DNA of 7,328 nucleotides from Haliscomenobacter sp038240665 (GTDB lineage Bacteria > Bacteroidota > Bacteroidia > Chitinophagales > Saprospiraceae), in the NCBI GenBank assembly GCA_038240665.1, contig JBBRGN010000248.1, positions 1 through 7,328 of the forward strand, written 5' to 3'. Both the position numbers and the translations under genes were made by a program. Position 1 is the first letter of the stretch. Every line of letters starts with the position of its first letter. The notes below the pieces were generated by a model that searched no databases, was not told the origin of the DNA, and was given only the letters and a program-made list of their open reading frames with translations. Positions 6,093-7,328 of this stretch are shown here, one piece after another.

Positions 6093-6587
6093 CTAACGAT
6101 ATTGTTTTTGTTGAACAGCATGATACATTTTATCAACCTCCGACAAGGTGAAACCTTCTGTCAAACCCGTTGTAAATACTACCTCCTGATCTCCCTGTAA
6201 ATACACATAACGAAAGCTAAAACGCAACGCAGAATCTGATTTCCAGGCGTAAATAAAACCTTTAAGGTCTTCATGGATGATCTTTACAAATTGCGGGTTG
6301 CTTTTTACTTCCTGAATCTGATTGGCTTTTAGCTGGCTGAGGTCACTTGTACTGGCTTGCGATGCATAAATTTGAATGGAAAATTTTTCTTTTCCCAGGC
6401 TTACCACAGAAATATCCTTAAGCATACCTACCTTGAACGAACTAATCTCGGTACTATCGGGTGCCAATAAAGTAATCGGAATCTGAGCCTTGGGCATGAG
6501 GTCAAGCGGTTGCCATACCTCGGATTTGTCCTTTTGGCAAGCCATGACCGACATCCCAAGCAGAATGGCGAATAAGCATTTTCTCAT
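6093..6587 (-). CDS. Predicted lipoprotein of unknown function
   Basis: This 164-residue protein has a short basic N-terminus, a hydrophobic core and a lipobox VMAC with Cys17 as the predicted lipidated residue (MRKCLFAILLGMSVMACQKD). It should therefore be exported and anchored to a membrane, in Bacteroidota commonly the outer membrane. The mature part is soluble, alternates beta-like and helical stretches, and has no enzymatic motif I recognise. Segments such as LKANQIQEVKSNPQF and the closing GFTLSEVDKMYHAVQQ look like conserved structural pieces of an uncharacterised family. It is a single gene on the minus strand, convergent with the microprotein and divergent from recN across a gap of about 450 bases. 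No promoter matching the consensus is clear upstream. The ATG at 6587 fits the signal peptide. Confidence 0.82.
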   Translation of the reverse strand: MRKCLFAILLGMSVMACQKDKSEVWQPLDLMPKAQIPITLLAPDSTEISSFKVGMLKDISVVSLGKEKFSIQIYASQASTSDLSQLKANQIQEVKSNPQFVKIIHEDLKGFIYAWKSDSALRFSFRYVYLQGDQEVVFTTGLTEGFTLSEVDKMYHAVQQKQYR

Positions 6588-6620
6588 GAGAAAGTGAATT
6601 TTTGTTTTTTAAGGTTTTCT

Positions 6621-6628
6621 TATCTTTG
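6621..6628 (+). promoter_or_regulatory. Orphan -7 promoter box
   Basis: TATCTTTG matches TAnnTTTG exactly and equals the box found upstream of sodA. TTTG at 6601-6604 is a possible -33 element, but at a short spacing of 16 bases. It points right, into 400 bases without a plus-strand gene, ending at recN. Confidence 0.35.
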
Positions 6629-6977
6629 AATGCGAAATCGAACTTTATGTTGTGCAGATCGTCTTTGCATTACATACAAGCGAAATTCGTATTCTATTTA
6701 GAGTTGTAATAATGGTATACTGATTGGCTCAAAAATGATCTTTTCTCCTTGCTTTTCGTTTATTTTCTCGTTTGTAGCGCTGCTACGCACTCCAAAATAA
6801 GCCTCGATTAAGGAGAAAATCTCTATTTTTGACCTCCATCGCAACCATCGCTTCAACTCTTTTCTCAGATAAAGAAAGATGCTGGTTGAGCATGCTATAT
6901 ACAACACGGGGGTAAAAATAATTCTTTTGCAAAAAATCGAATGAACAAAGCCATAGATTTTTAGAATGCACTAAAAA

Positions 6978-7011
6978 TTGAACCGTTCTTAGTTCAAAAC
7001 CATTATTTTTA
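6978..7011 (+). promoter_or_regulatory. Candidate recN promoter with a palindromic operator
   Basis: TTGAAC (6978-6983) and GTTCAA (6992-6997) form a perfect inverted repeat with an 8-base spacer, 37 bases before the recN ATG. TTG at 6978-6980 and TATTTTTA at 7004-7011 (7 of 8 to TAnnTTTG) would make a -33/-7 pair with 23 bases between. The palindrome would then cover the upstream promoter element, as expected of a repressor site. GAAC/GTTC half-sites resemble LexA sites of some phyla, but that link is inference. Confidence 0.4.
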
Positions 7012-7034
7012 CGACAGTTAGTACACTTAGGCTT

Positions 7035-7328
7035 ATGATGAAGAGTTTGCACATTCGTAATTATGCGATTATAGAGGCTTTGGACATGGATTTTGCCGAC
7101 GGGCTCACCATCATTACCGGGGAGACTGGCGCGGGTAAATCAATTCTATTGGGCGCTTTGGGTTTGATCATGGGCAATCGCGCCGACACCAAATCGCTCT
7201 ACAATGAGCATGAAAAATGCGTTATTGAAGCACATTTTGATGTTCGCAACTACTACGTACGCGAGTTTTTTTTAGAAAATGATATGGATTATGAGGACGA
7301 GGTGGTGTTGCGTCGCGAACTTACTCCA
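7035..7328 (+). CDS. recN: DNA repair protein RecN, N-terminal fragment (runs off the right edge)
   Basis: Ninety-eight codons are present from ATG 7035; a second ATG follows at once, at 7038. The start SLHIRNYAIIEALDMDF and the Walker A motif GETGAGKS (29-36), then ILLGALGLIMGNRAD, are diagnostic of RecN rather than RecF or SMC. RecN is an SMC-like ATPase of about 550 residues that acts on the nucleoid early in repair of double-strand breaks by recombination. The coiled-coil arms, signature motif and Walker B lie beyond the window. The frame is open to the edge, with no sign of damage. In many bacteria recN is among the most strongly DNA-damage-induced genes; the palindrome at 6978-6997 is a candidate site for such control here. 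Its divergent neighbour is the lipoprotein gene. Confidence 0.96.
   Translation, partial: MMKSLHIRNYAIIEALDMDFADGLTIITGETGAGKSILLGALGLIMGNRADTKSLYNEHEKCVIEAHFDVRNYYVREFFLENDMDYEDEVVLRRELTP

Larger units (their letters stand above)
6588..7034. other. Gap between the lipoprotein gene and recN
   Basis: No supported gene is seen. A minus-strand frame from GTG 7052 to 6783 (89 codons) has a CTNC pair and WLCSFDF, but it overlaps the recN start and the recN promoter candidate. I cannot match it to a family, and at best it is a remnant. The plus strand holds only very short frames, such as 20 codons from ATG 6647. A short palindrome GTAGC-GCT-GCTAC lies around 6774-6786. Confidence 0.5.

Noticed and set aside
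6698..6907. Minus-strand 69-codon frame in the recN upstream gap
   Set aside because: It has no recognisable domain, overlaps another minus-strand frame, and its composition is that of AT-rich non-coding DNA.
1..7328. Search for mobile elements, CRISPR arrays, tRNA or rRNA and defence-like clusters
   Set aside because: No transposase, regularly spaced repeat, cloverleaf or rRNA-like stretch was seen. The genes are scattered housekeeping and hypothetical units, so no new multi-gene system is claimed.

Overview
The window looks like ordinary chromosomal DNA from a Bacteroidota bacterium, and the gene content would fit the Saprospirales (Haliscomenobacter-like), although the genus is a guess. 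The evidence is moderate G+C with AT-rich intergenic gaps, start codons without Shine-Dalgarno sequences, promoter-like TAnnTTTG boxes (the Bacteroidota -7 element), a single-RRM protein with a glycine/arginine-rich tail, and family-level similarity of several proteins.

Layout from left to right. The N-terminus of a PbpC-type penicillin-binding protein runs off the left edge (minus). After a 460-base gap comes an RRM RNA-binding protein (plus) with a strong terminator. Convergent to it are an acyltransferase-3 membrane protein and class II fumarase fumC, both minus and 87 bases apart, with an inverted repeat in the gap. Divergent from fumC is a Mn/Fe superoxide dismutase (plus) with a recognisable promoter and a 3' UTR that can form two hairpins. 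Convergent to it is a small conserved-looking membrane protein (minus), whose frame appears broken at a run of seven T. Next come an unrecognised 80-residue ORF (plus), a 27-residue hydrophobic microprotein with its own perfect 14-bp terminator (plus), and a lipoprotein of unknown function (minus). A gap of about 450 bases follows, and then the first 98 codons of recN (plus), which run off the right edge.

The genes do not form one pathway. They are mostly single transcription units in alternating orientation, separated by terminators or divergent promoter regions. Fumarase (TCA cycle), superoxide dismutase (oxygen defence) and RecN (double-strand break repair) are housekeeping or stress functions. 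I see no mobile element, CRISPR array, rRNA or tRNA, and no evidence of a new multi-gene system. The points most worth following up are small: the frame break at 4952-4958, the microprotein at 5944-6027, the inverted repeat over the likely recN promoter, and the paired hairpins after the superoxide dismutase gene.
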